A stretch of DNA of 10,513 nucleotides from Methanobacteriota archaeon. Lineage in GTDB: Archaea; Thermoplasmatota; Thermoplasmata; RBG-16-68-12. The position numbers and the translations under genes were made by a program. The notes below the pieces were generated by a model that had not been told where the DNA came from, searched no databases, and saw only the letters and a program-made list of their open reading frames with translations. Positions 1 to 6,512 of this stretch are shown one piece after another (the first letter of the stretch is position 1; the number at the start of each line of letters is the position of its first letter). The DNA is taken from assembly GCA_005878995.1 (NCBI GenBank), contig VBME01000042.1, positions 1 through 10,513 on the forward strand. Reading direction: 5' to 3'.

Positions 1-3
1 CAT

Positions 4-20
4 AGATAGCCTTTCGCCTC
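4..20 (-). promoter_or_regulatory. possible outward promoter at the left edge
   Basis: Read on the minus strand, this stretch is GAGGCGAAAGGCTATCT, a purine-rich CGAAAG block followed by a pyrimidine/TA step. It resembles the BRE-TATA arrangement seen upstream of other genes in this window, such as GCGAAAGCTACTTAG before the aldehyde dehydrogenase. If real, the transcript and its gene lie off the left edge. An ATG on the minus strand at 3-1 would be too close to this element to be its start. The rest of 1-150 shows no gene I can support. Confidence 0.25.
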
Positions 21-150
21 GATGCGTCGCGGCGGGGCATCCGAATATCCCGCACCCGCGCGGGAACGCCGATGGTCCAGACCCCCGACGACTCACGCAG
101 GCCGGAGGAACAATGGGTTCCGAGAGAGAGTTGACTTGCATCGAAAGGAG

Positions 151-223
151 TGGGCTCGACCGGATTCGAACCGGTGACCTTCGCCATGTCAAGGCGATGT
201 CATAGCCGCTAGACCACGAGCCC
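151..223 (-). tRNA. tRNA-Val (anticodon GAC)
   Basis: The minus strand folds as a complete cloverleaf. The acceptor stem pairs GGGCTCG with CGAGCCC, and the discriminator base is A at 151. The anticodon stem pairs TCGCC with GGCGA around the loop TTGACAT, which places the anticodon GAC at 190-188. The T arm is ACCGG-TTCGAAT-CCGGT. The D arm has three pairs plus a T-T apposition at its inner end. GAC reads valine GUC/GUU codons. No CCA follows the discriminator, so the tail must be added after transcription, which is usual in archaea. The gene has its own BRE/TATA element about 29 bases upstream and no intron. Confidence 0.96.
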
Positions 224-249
224 GCGACGCGGCCTAACTCCGCGTGTCC

Positions 250-262
250 CTTAAGACTTTCT
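250..262 (-). promoter_or_regulatory. BRE/TATA promoter of tRNA-Val
   Basis: On the minus strand the sequence reads AGAAAGTCTTAAG, a purine-rich BRE followed by a CTTAAG TATA box at 255-250. Its centre is about 29 bases before the first base of the tRNA, which fits archaeal start-site spacing. This is the cleanest promoter in the window and serves as a reference for the others. Confidence 0.65.
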
Positions 263-349
263 GGACCTTATTCCATCGGCGCCCACAGGATCGTCAGCAT
301 CTTCACCTCGCGGCCGCCCGTGGGCCGGAGCGCGGACCATCGGCCGAGC

Positions 350-871
350 TCACTTCGACAACATGGATACAATCGCGCGGCAGAACGCAGGCAAATCACC
401 GGGATGACGGGACGTGATGAAGGTCCCATCGACGACGCATTCCTTGTCGACCCAGGTCGCGCCCGCGTTGATGCAATCGTCCTTCACGCTGGCGTACGAC
501 GTCATCCGGCGACCCTTCACGATCCCGGAACTAATCGGCACCCAGGCCGCGTGGCAGATCGCGGCGACGATTTTGGCGTCCCGGTCCATCGTGCGGACGA
601 AGTCGAGGACTTCCTTGTGCCGCCGAAGTCGATCGGGTCCCGCCACGCCGCCCGGGATGATCACGGCATCGAACTCTTTCGCATCGAGAGCCCCGACGGT
701 CGTGTCGACTTCGCACGGATACGAATGCTTCGAGGCGTATGTCCGTTTCTCGTGCCCGGCCAGGACGACGTCCGCGCCCGCCTCGAGCATCCGGTAGTAC
801 GGCACCCAGAGCTCGAGGTCCTCGTATCCATCCTCCGCGAGCACGACGACTTTCTTCCCGCCCAGCGTCAT
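350..871 (-). CDS. DJ-1/PfpI family protein (class I glutamine amidotransferase-like)
   Basis: This 173-residue protein closely resembles archaeal PfpI (Pyrococcus intracellular protease PH1704) in length and order of motifs. It has an N-terminal strand with GYEDLELW, whose Glu17 matches the acidic partner of the active-site Cys. This is followed by VIIPGG at 70-75, the nucleophile elbow AAICHAAW with Cys106-His107, and TSYASVKDDCINAG near 124-136. The family usually has CHG, so the CHA here is a mild variant. Members have been described as oligomeric cytosolic peptidases, chaperones or glyoxalase/deglycases, so the precise activity is uncertain. I chose ATG 871 because PfpI homology begins there and a BRE/TATA (CGCAAAGAATTTGG) centred near 898 predicts a leaderless start at about 871. 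The open frame extends to 952 but lacks homology. The gene is divergent from the aminotransferase. Confidence 0.9.
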   Translation of the reverse strand: MTLGGKKVVVLAEDGYEDLELWVPYYRMLEAGADVVLAGHEKRTYASKHSYPCEVDTTVGALDAKEFDAVIIPGGVAGPDRLRRHKEVLDFVRTMDRDAKIVAAICHAAWVPISSGIVKGRRMTSYASVKDDCINAGATWVDKECVVDGTFITSRHPGDLPAFCRAIVSMLSK

Positions 872-894
872 GGGCCGTGCATCGCGAGCGACGG

Positions 895-908
895 CCAAAT
901 TCTTTGCG
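895..908 (-). promoter_or_regulatory. BRE/TATA promoter of the PfpI-family gene
   Basis: The minus strand reads CGCAAAGAATTTGG, a purine-rich BRE followed by an A/T-rich TATA-like core. The core centre lies about 27 bases upstream of ATG 871, so transcription would begin at or next to the start codon (leaderless). This supports 871 over the longer open frame. Confidence 0.4.
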
Positions 909-981
909 GACCCGCGACGAGTCGGCCCACCGCAACCGATATGAAGCGTCACGGCTTCGACGCGGCGGTCGAGGACGCGAC

Positions 982-2079
982 ATGACGTCGAAGGACAACT
1001 TCGAGTTCGCGCACGCGCACCGCAAAGAGGTTGCGTGGATGTCCCAGAACACGAACACGCTCCCCGTCCACCCGGCCATCCTCGACGCGATCCGGGCGAG
1101 CGCGGACGAACAGGAGTTCAACCTCTACCCGCGCAAGGCGGGCGTCTTCGGCTTGTCCGAGGCGATCAAGGAGGACCTCCGTCTCGACGACGTCGAGATG
1201 ATCCTCACGAACGGCGGCATCGAGGGAGAGTACATCGCGACCCGCGCGCTCCTGAAAGCGGGAGACGAGGTCCTCTCGACGGACCCCGCCTTCCTCCCGA
1301 TCCACGACCAGGTCGCCATGGCGGGCGCCCGCGCGATCGAGGCGGACATCTACCGCGCGCCGTACGTCCTGACGCCGGAACGGGCCCTCGAATCGGTCAC
1401 CCCCGCAACGAAGCTGCTCCTCGTCATCGACCCGAACAACCCGCTCGGCTCCGGATACAGCCGGGCGCAGATCAAAGGCCTCGCAGAAATCGCGCGGGAC
1501 CGTGGGCTCTGGCTCATCGACGACATCACGTACCGCGACTTCAACGCGGACCATGTCCTCGCGACCGACTTCTATCCGGAGAAGACGCTCCTCTCCTATT
1601 CGTTCAGCAAGGCGCCGGGTCTCGCGGGGATGCGAATCGGTGCGATCCTCGGACCTCCCGCGGCGATTCAATCCCTGCGAAAGTACGACACGAACGTGCT
1701 CGGCGTGAACGTGCTCGCGCAGCGAGCCGCACTCGCGGCCCTGCGCACGAAGAAGGCGTGGCTGCCGGGCGTGCGGAAGACCTGCGAACGGAACCAGGAG
1801 ACGATTCGCCGGACCGTTGCAAAGGTCGACGGGGCCTCACTGCCGGTGTACCCGTCGAAGGCCAACATGTTCGTCATCGACCTCGCTCCGACTGGAGTGA
1901 ACCCGGAGGCCGTCGAAGAACGGCTGCTGCTCGACCACCTCGTCCACACGCGCGCGGGCTCGTACCTATCGAAGAAACACGGAGGCAAGTTCCTCCGCGT
2001 CTCGTTCACCGTTTCGGACGCGGACTGCGCGCGGTTCGCCCAGGCGTTCCCTGCGGTGATGGACAAGCTCGCGGCGTGA
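982..2079 (+). CDS. class I/II PLP-dependent aminotransferase (fold type I)
   Basis: This 365-residue protein has the layout of an aspartate/HisC-type aminotransferase. It contains an N-terminal substrate-loop region (WMSQNTNTLPVHP), a small Gly-rich motif NGGIEGEY contacting the cofactor phosphate, DPNNPLG at 150-156, and DDITYRD with Asp181 and Tyr184, which match the pyridine-N and O3' contacts. Lys210 in YSFSKAPGLAGMRIG is the Schiff-base lysine, and Arg339 in FLRVSF matches the arginine that binds the substrate alpha-carboxylate. It should transfer an amino group between an amino acid and a 2-oxo acid in the cytosol, but the side-chain specificity cannot be read. ATG 982 has GAGG seven bases upstream (971-974). 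The frame is open back to 739, but that extension is Arg-rich shadow sequence antisense to the PfpI gene. The small-protein gene follows 45 bases downstream and may be co-transcribed. Confidence 0.92.
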   Translation: MTSKDNFEFAHAHRKEVAWMSQNTNTLPVHPAILDAIRASADEQEFNLYPRKAGVFGLSEAIKEDLRLDDVEMILTNGGIEGEYIATRALLKAGDEVLSTDPAFLPIHDQVAMAGARAIEADIYRAPYVLTPERALESVTPATKLLLVIDPNNPLGSGYSRAQIKGLAEIARDRGLWLIDDITYRDFNADHVLATDFYPEKTLLSYSFSKAPGLAGMRIGAILGPPAAIQSLRKYDTNVLGVNVLAQRAALAALRTKKAWLPGVRKTCERNQETIRRTVAKVDGASLPVYPSKANMFVIDLAPTGVNPEAVEERLLLDHLVHTRAGSYLSKKHGGKFLRVSFTVSDADCARFAQAFPAVMDKLAA

Positions 2080-2124
2080 CCCCGACAGAATCATAACGGC
2101 GGACGACCGTGAGGGACCGAGACG

Positions 2125-2331
2125 ATGGGATTCCTCCAGGAGCTCGCAGGCCGTGTCGAAGAGGTCGCCGCGGCGGGCGGGAAATTCGCTGATGCGTTCG
2201 TACGAACGGCCGGGGCCACGCTCTCGGGGGCGCTCGCCTTCGTCGACCGCGAGATCGGATATGCCCAGCGGGCCGCGAAGCGGAAGGCCGACTCGAAGAC
2301 GGAAGGCCGCCGACGTCCGGATGACAAATAG
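2125..2331 (+). CDS. 68-residue small protein of unknown function
   Basis: I do not recognise this family. The protein starts MGFLQELAGRVEEVAAAGGKFAD and is predicted to be mainly helical. The N-terminal two thirds are rich in Ala, Gly, Leu and acidic residues in an amphipathic spacing. A central stretch, AGATLSGALAF, is hydrophobic but too short and small-residue-rich to be a confident membrane helix. The C-terminal 20 residues are strongly charged (KRKAD, then GRRRPDDK). ATG 2125 has GAGGG nine bases upstream (2111-2115). The upstream gap of 45 bases contains an A/T-rich AATCATAA that could be its own TATA, or it may ride on the aminotransferase transcript. Coding is supported by the start site, the neat fit after the aminotransferase and the sensible composition, not by homology. 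Confidence 0.6.
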   Translation: MGFLQELAGRVEEVAAAGGKFADAFVRTAGATLSGALAFVDREIGYAQRAAKRKADSKTEGRRRPDDK

Positions 2332-2445
2332 GAAACCCGAACCGCGCGGGGATCTCGTTGCCGACGGACGGCCACGCGAGTCTTCGAGAGAGACGACTCT
2401 ATGGATTGCGGTCCGTTCCGATGACGGTTGACTCCGCGGGCAGCC

Positions 2446-2658
2446 TTATGAGCTGCTCTCCGGCATCTCCAGTCCGGTCATCGCGATCGGCCGTGACTCT
2501 TTTCGAGGGGCTGTCCGCTTCTTTGGCCTGGAGATCTTGGCTCTCTCCTGCGGCGGATGCCGGAGGTGGGCCTCCGCACGACCGATGTCGTCGAATTCCG
2601 CCTTGCAGGTGCACCGGTAAACGGTCTTCTCTTCGACGTAGATACTGTGCGCTTTCAT
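2446..2658 (-). CDS. 70-residue zinc-finger-like small protein with basic tail
   Basis: The protein contains one finger-like unit, YRCTCKAEFDDIGRAEAHLRH, with Cys16, Cys18, His31 and His34 (C-x-C-x12-H-x2-H). The aromatic Phe22 and the helix before the first His match a C2H2 fold, except that the usual C-x2-C knuckle is shortened by one residue. The rest is a disordered, strongly basic tail (RPKKRTAPRKESRP), which suggests nucleic-acid binding. ATG 2658 is chosen because GGAGAG lies six bases upstream (2670-2665) and a TATA box (CTTTAAG, 2700-2694) lies about 39 bases upstream. The longer frame starting at GTG 2694 would overlap that TATA box. The gene is divergent from the aldehyde dehydrogenase, so it might regulate that gene or itself, but this is inference. 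Confidence 0.7.
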   Translation of the reverse strand: MKAHSIYVEEKTVYRCTCKAEFDDIGRAEAHLRHPPQERAKISRPKKRTAPRKESRPIAMTGLEMPESSS

Positions 2659-2693
2659 GTCGTCTCTCCGGCTCGCCACCGGCGTCTCCCGCA

Positions 2694-2716
2694 CTTAAAG
2701 AATATTGCGAGAATAT
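2694..2716 (-). promoter_or_regulatory. TATA box and direct repeats of the zinc-finger-like gene
   Basis: On the minus strand, CTTTAAG (2700-2694) is a TATA box about 27 bases before the inferred RNA start near 2670. Touching and extending upstream of it are two identical ATATTCT heptamers (2716-2710 and 2705-2699), spaced 11 bases start to start, about one helical turn. This short AT-rich island stands out in GC-rich surroundings. The repeats occupy the place where a BRE would normally lie, which fits an operator controlling access to the TATA box. Confidence 0.45.
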
Positions 2717-2800
2717 CGACTTTGGAACGAAAGAGAGGGAGCGGTCTCCGTAGAGCCGGCGCACGGAGGCTGCCTGCCCCTGTGGATGGCTCGGACGGCG

Positions 2801-2815
2801 CGAAAGCTACTTAGC
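2801..2815 (+). promoter_or_regulatory. BRE/TATA promoter of the aldehyde dehydrogenase gene
   Basis: CGAAAGCTACTTAGC combines a purine-rich BRE (CGAAAG) with a CTACTTAG TATA-like core. A start about 25 bases downstream gives a leader of roughly 15 bases that still includes the AGGGG site at 2841-2845 before GTG 2853. The layout matches the promoters at 250-262 and 5397-5412. Confidence 0.5.
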
Positions 2816-2852
2816 GGCCGGCCACCCTAACCGCTCCATCAGGGGCGATCGA

Positions 2853-4358
2853 GTGGGTAAATCGGAGTATCTCAACTACGTGAACGGCGAGTGGGTCCCG
2901 TCCCACACCGAGGAGACGTACACGGTGATCAACCCCGCCACGGGCGGGAAAATCGCCGCCGTGCCGCAGGCCGACGTGGAGGACGCGCGGGCGGCAATCG
3001 ACGCGGCGCGGGAGGCATTCGACAAGGGCAAGTGGCCTCGAATGACCCCGGGGGACCGTGCCGCAGCCCTGTTCAAACTCGCAAATCTGATCGAAGCGGA
3101 TATGGATCGCCTCGCACCGATCGAGACTCAAAACCAAGGCAAGACGATCAAGCAATCGCGAGACGGCGACCTTCCGTTCTCCGTCGACAACCTGCGGTTC
3201 ATGGCCGGTGCCGCGCGCACGATGACGGGTCAGGCCTCGATGGAATATGCATATGGGGCGACCAGCGTCATCCGGCGGGAGCCTGTGGGCGTCGTCGGCC
3301 AGATCACTCCGTGGAATTATCCGTTCATGATGGCGATCTGGAAGCTCGCACCGGCGCTCGCCGCGGGGAACACGGCGGTCTTGAAGCCGGCGTCCATCAC
3401 CCCGCTCACCACCCTCGAGCTCGGCAAGCTGATCGAAGGGGCCGGGCTGCCGCCCGGCACCGTGAACCTGATCACGGGTCCCGGCGCCGTCGTGGGCAAC
3501 GAGCTCGCCGCGAGCGACAAGGTCGACATGGTCTCCCTGACGGGCGACACCGCGACCGGCAAGGAGATCATGGGCGCCGCCAAGGCGAACGTGAAACGGC
3601 TCCACTTAGAACTCGGCGGGAAAGCCCCGTTCATCGTCTTCGACGACGCGAACATCGCGGCCGCCGCGGAAGGCGCCGTCGCCGCCTCCATGGTGAACGG
3701 TGGCCAAGACTGCACGCAGGCCGCGCGGTTCCTCGTCCAGGACAAGGCGTACAAGAAGTTCCAAGAGAAGTTCCTCGAGCGGCTGAAGACGGTCCGAATG
3801 GGCGATCCGCTTCAGCGGGCCACCGATCTGGGACCGCTCGTGTCGGAGAAGCAGCGGGAGAAAGTCGAGACGTACGTCGAAATCGCCGAGGACGAAGGCG
3901 CGAAGCTCGCGATTGGCGGCAAACGGCCGAGCGGAAAGCAGTTCGCGAAAGGCTGGTTCTTCGAGCCGACCGCGTTCGTCGACACGGATTCGTCGATGCG
4001 GATCGCGCGGGAAGAGGTGTTCGGGCCCGTCGTGAACGTCCAGAAGTTCTCGAAAGAGGAGGAAGCGATCGAGGCCGCGAACGCTGTCGTGTACGGCCTC
4101 TATTCATCCGTGTGGACGAAGGACGTGCAACGGGCGCACCGCGTCGCGAACGCCCTCCGGTTCGGCGCCGTCGAGATCAACGATCACCTGCCGATCGTGA
4201 GCGAGATGCCGCACGGCGGGTACAAGCAGAGTGGGTTCGGGAAGGACCTGAGCGTCTACTCGCTCGAGGACTACACGCAAATCAAGCACGTGTTCATCGA
4301 CTTGACCGACCAAGTCCGGAAGCCGTGGCACTACCTGACCTTCGGCGACCCCACTTAA
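2853..4358 (+). CDS. NAD(P)-dependent aldehyde dehydrogenase, gamma-aminobutyraldehyde dehydrogenase (PatD/YdcW)-like
   Basis: This 501-residue cytosolic enzyme belongs to the ALDH superfamily and would oxidise an aldehyde to its carboxylate with NAD(P)+. All core elements are present: TPWNYP at 152-157, the cofactor Lys178 in VLKPAS, SLTGDTATG near 228-236, general-base Glu253 in LELGGK, and nucleophile Cys287 in NGGQDCTQA. Further on are EEVFGPV and the C-terminal SEMPHGGYKQSGFGKD. The QDCT form of the active site and the SEMPHGG...KQSG.GKD...LEDYT tail resemble E. coli YdcW/PatD, which oxidises 4-aminobutyraldehyde from putrescine. Betaine-aldehyde or another amino-aldehyde is an alternative substrate. 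The start is GTG 2853, with AGGGG seven bases upstream. It is about 25 residues longer than PatD. The convergent partner is a broken saccharopine-dehydrogenase-like gene, and some members of that family act in polyamine synthesis. Confidence 0.92.
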   Translation: MGKSEYLNYVNGEWVPSHTEETYTVINPATGGKIAAVPQADVEDARAAIDAAREAFDKGKWPRMTPGDRAAALFKLANLIEADMDRLAPIETQNQGKTIKQSRDGDLPFSVDNLRFMAGAARTMTGQASMEYAYGATSVIRREPVGVVGQITPWNYPFMMAIWKLAPALAAGNTAVLKPASITPLTTLELGKLIEGAGLPPGTVNLITGPGAVVGNELAASDKVDMVSLTGDTATGKEIMGAAKANVKRLHLELGGKAPFIVFDDANIAAAAEGAVAASMVNGGQDCTQAARFLVQDKAYKKFQEKFLERLKTVRMGDPLQRATDLGPLVSEKQREKVETYVEIAEDEGAKLAIGGKRPSGKQFAKGWFFEPTAFVDTDSSMRIAREEVFGPVVNVQKFSKEEEAIEAANAVVYGLYSSVWTKDVQRAHRVANALRFGAVEINDHLPIVSEMPHGGYKQSGFGKDLSVYSLEDYTQIKHVFIDLTDQVRKPWHYLTFGDPT

Positions 4359-4397
4359 GCGGCATCTCGCGGCCGATCCACCGGCCAGACGGCCTTG

Positions 4398-5371
4398 TCA
4401 GGTCTCCACGACCCGCTCCGACCATGCCATCGGGAGCTCCCGGGCGGCCCACTCCTTGAACACCCGAGCGGGATCCAGGACTTCCGACGAGTGCACGCCG
4501 GGCCCGGGAGTCGCCTTGTCGGCAATCAGCCCGATTCCGATCGCCAGGCCGACCGCCGTCAGGTAGTACACGGCCGTCGTCGATCGACGCCGGTTTGCCT
4601 CTTCGTGCCGCATCGTGACGTCCCCCCGGCGGATCATCCGTTTTCCGCCGGCACGTCCCTCGACCTCGATACTCATCGCACTCGCGCCCTGTAACGGCAA
4701 AACGAGCGCCGACGGCTCCGGGAAGGCAGACAGGACCGCCCGTCGGAACGGGACCATCTGGTTCCCGATCCGGATCGTGCGGGAATCCGCTAGGAGGCCC
4801 AGGCGGTCCAACGAGATCAGCGCGCGGACGAGGTTCGGGTCCAGCGCGTACTTGTAGTCGACGCGGCCCAGCGGCTTGCCGAGATACCGCGGCAGCGTCT
4901 TGACTTCCTCATGGGCGACGAGGTAGGTGCGCTTCGTGCCGACCGGCGGCGGGAACGGGAACTCCTCCGGCTCGCTCAGCGGCTCGCGGTCTTGGAGCCG
5001 ACCGTCCAGCCAGACGCTCGGGCGGACGAGGACGTCCGAGAGGAACGCCTCCCGCGAGTAGAGGGGGAAGACCTCGAGGCCCGGGAGCGTCACCATGTCC
5101 GAGGATCGGATCCGGACCGCGTCGACCACGTCGAACCGCGCCGCCGCATCGCACGCCATCACGTTCGAGATCCCCGGATCCAGGCCCATCGAGACGAGTG
5201 CGGTCGCCCCGGCGTCTTCAAACGGGCGACGCGTCCCCGGATCCCGGTCAGGACGCGGGCCCGCTCGCCGAACTCGTCAATCAGGAGCAGGGACGACACC
5301 CGCGGGTCCGTCCGCAGTTCGGAGGCGAGGGTTCGGCCGAGCCCCCCGACGCCGAGGATGGCGACCCGCAT
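4398..5371 (-). pseudogene. saccharopine dehydrogenase-like gene with internal deletion and frame change
   Basis: Two frames together encode one gene with a gap. The first, from ATG 5371, gives MRVAILGVGGLGRTLASEL, a Rossmann GxGxxG fold, then LLLIDEFGERARVLTGIRGR to about 5230. The second frame resumes at about 5228 with RRPFEDAGATALVSMGLDPGISN, the conserved GLDPG region. It runs to a normal C-terminus, GVHSSEVLDPARVFKEW, with stop at 4400-4398. Intact relatives (saccharopine or carboxynorspermidine dehydrogenase, roughly 380-420 residues) place about 120 residues between the N-terminus and GLDPG, whereas only about 60 are left here. The lost middle carries the second half of the Rossmann fold and the GxxYxD region, so the product should be inactive. 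The promoter at 5397-5412 and the leaderless ATG look intact. A fresh pseudogene or an assembly collapse both fit. Confidence 0.75.
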
Positions 5372-5396
5372 GAACTCGACCCACGGCCCCTCCGTC

Positions 5397-5412
5397 GGCT
5401 TAGTCTTTTCGC
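5397..5412 (-). promoter_or_regulatory. BRE/TATA promoter of the saccharopine dehydrogenase-like gene
   Basis: The minus strand reads GCGAAAAGACTAAGCC, an A-rich BRE followed by ACTAAG. The centre of the core is about 30 bases before ATG 5371, so the RNA would be leaderless or nearly so. The promoter remains intact although the gene behind it is broken. Confidence 0.5.
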
Positions 5413-5513
5413 GCGAGCCGAAGGCATCACGGGCCGTGGTGACCCTCCACGAAGGGCTCGCGGAAAGCTCATTTGCGAGAAGCAATTCCGGGAAGCCAGT
5501 AGGCGGTCCGTTC

Positions 5514-6371
5514 GTGCCGGTCAATCACTCCGAAACCGCGTTCCAGGGCCTGGGCGGCTTGCAACTCTTCGAGCAATCGTGGCTGCCGTCCGACCCACCC
5601 CGGGCCGCATTGATCCTGGTACACGGGCTCAAGGACCATAGCTCCCGGTACGAAACGTTCGCTCGACAGCTTGGCGACGCAGGTTTCGCGGTGTACGCAT
5701 TCGACCTCCGCGGGCACGGTCGGTCCGAAGGCCCGCGCGCCTACGTCCGGTCCTTCACCGAATACGTCACGGACCTCGCGACCTTTGTCGTGCGAGTCCG
5801 CGAACGGCAGCGAAAACGCCCCCTCTTCGTCTTGGGGCACAGTATGGGCGGCGCGATTGTGACCCTGTTCGCGCTGTCGGATTCGAACGCGATCCAGGGA
5901 TTCGCCCTGACCGCGCCCGGGCTGAAGGTGACCGACGACGTCACCCGTGGGCGCATTCGCGTGGTGACGCTCCTCGCGAAAATCGTCCCGAGGGCGCACG
6001 TCTACCGCGTGGCGAACACGGATTTCTCGAGGGATCCGGAGGTCGTCGAAGGCATGAACCACGATCCGCTCATCGATCAGCGGCGTCTGCCGGCTCGGCT
6101 TGCGGTCGAGTTTCTCGGCGCCATGCGGCAGATCCAGGCCCGAGCTCGCGAACTGACGCTCCCGTTCCTCGTGATGCACGGGACCGGCGACCGCCTCACG
6201 AATCCCGAAGGCAGTCGGGAGCTGTACCAGAACGCATCGTCTTCGGACAAGACGCTGAAGCTGTACAACGGGCTGTACCACGACATGCTGCACGAGCCCG
6301 AACGCGCGCGGGTCTCCGCCGACCTGCTGGACTGGCTCCGCTTGCAAGCCGTGAAGCGGCAAGGCGGTTGA
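5514..6371 (+). CDS. alpha/beta hydrolase, monoacylglycerol lipase/lysophospholipase-like (Hydrolase_4)
   Basis: This 285-residue serine hydrolase matches the monoglyceride lipase/lysophospholipase L2 family across its length. After a short N-terminal strand segment come the oxyanion motif LVHGLKDHSSRY, then FDLRGHGRSEG, and the nucleophile elbow GHSMGG with Ser110. The acid Asp226 lies in MHGTGDRL, and His256 lies in YHDMLHE, just as in human MGLL, where GSADRL and GAYH play these parts. There is a lid-like region between about 140 and 190. No signal peptide is seen, so it probably acts in the cytosol on acylglycerol or lysolipid esters. GTG 5514 is preferred because homology to the family begins at HSETAFQGLGG, a few residues later. 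In-frame GTGs at 5436 and 5439 would add an extension of about 25 residues without recognisable homology. No strong Shine-Dalgarno site is seen before 5514, so the start is moderately certain. It is divergent from the saccharopine-dehydrogenase-like gene. Confidence 0.88.
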   Translation: MPVNHSETAFQGLGGLQLFEQSWLPSDPPRAALILVHGLKDHSSRYETFARQLGDAGFAVYAFDLRGHGRSEGPRAYVRSFTEYVTDLATFVVRVRERQRKRPLFVLGHSMGGAIVTLFALSDSNAIQGFALTAPGLKVTDDVTRGRIRVVTLLAKIVPRAHVYRVANTDFSRDPEVVEGMNHDPLIDQRRLPARLAVEFLGAMRQIQARARELTLPFLVMHGTGDRLTNPEGSRELYQNASSSDKTLKLYNGLYHDMLHEPERARVSADLLDWLRLQAVKRQGG

Positions 6372-6440
6372 TCCAACCTTTGCGGGACCGATTCCCCGGG
6401 TGGGACGCCAACCTCGAATAAAGCCGCACCGCTTGTACTC

Positions 6441-6453
6441 CCACCGTTTAAGG
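6441..6453 (+). promoter_or_regulatory. TATA promoter of the ATP-grasp/flavoprotein operon
   Basis: CCACCGTTTAAGG contains a TTTAAG TATA box (6447-6452), the same core as the zinc-finger-like gene. Transcription would begin near 6475, just before an AGGAG site at 6481-6485. The block before the core is pyrimidine-rich and is not the CGAAAG type seen elsewhere. Confidence 0.45.
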
Positions 6454-6480
6454 CCGCCGTCCTTGGTCCCTAATGGGACT

Positions 6481-6485
6481 AGGAG
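6481..6485 (+). promoter_or_regulatory. Shine-Dalgarno site AGGAG before the ATP-grasp gene
   Basis: AGGAG is followed 9 and 12 bases later by two tandem ACG codons (6495-6500) in the frame of the ATP-grasp protein, directly after an in-frame stop at 6480-6482. No ATG or GTG is available in the frame here, and the first conventional codon is TTG at 6513, 27 bases away. The site therefore favours initiation near 6495. Confidence 0.45.
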
Positions 6486-6512
6486 ATCGAGCTCACGACG
6501 GCCGTCGACGCG

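Noticed and set aside
739..981. N-terminal extension of the aminotransferase frame
   Set aside because: It is antisense to the PfpI gene, Arg/Pro-rich, without homology. A better start with GAGG at a good distance exists at 982.
4351..4360. ACTTAAG at the end of the aldehyde dehydrogenase gene, resembling a TATA core
   Set aside because: It contains the stop codon of the gene, has no purine block before it, and faces a convergent gene with no start downstream on its strand.
2891..4459. Long open frame in another phase of the aldehyde dehydrogenase region
   Set aside because: It is Arg/Gly-rich shadow translation of a GC-rich gene. The overlapping frame has every ALDH catalytic motif.
5171..5244. 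Eleven-base direct repeat TCCCCGGATCC (5171-5181 and 5234-5244) near the break in the saccharopine-dehydrogenase-like gene
   Set aside because: A deletion between repeats would leave one copy, not two, and the first copy encodes the conserved DPG motif. It does not explain the lost segment and may be coincidence.
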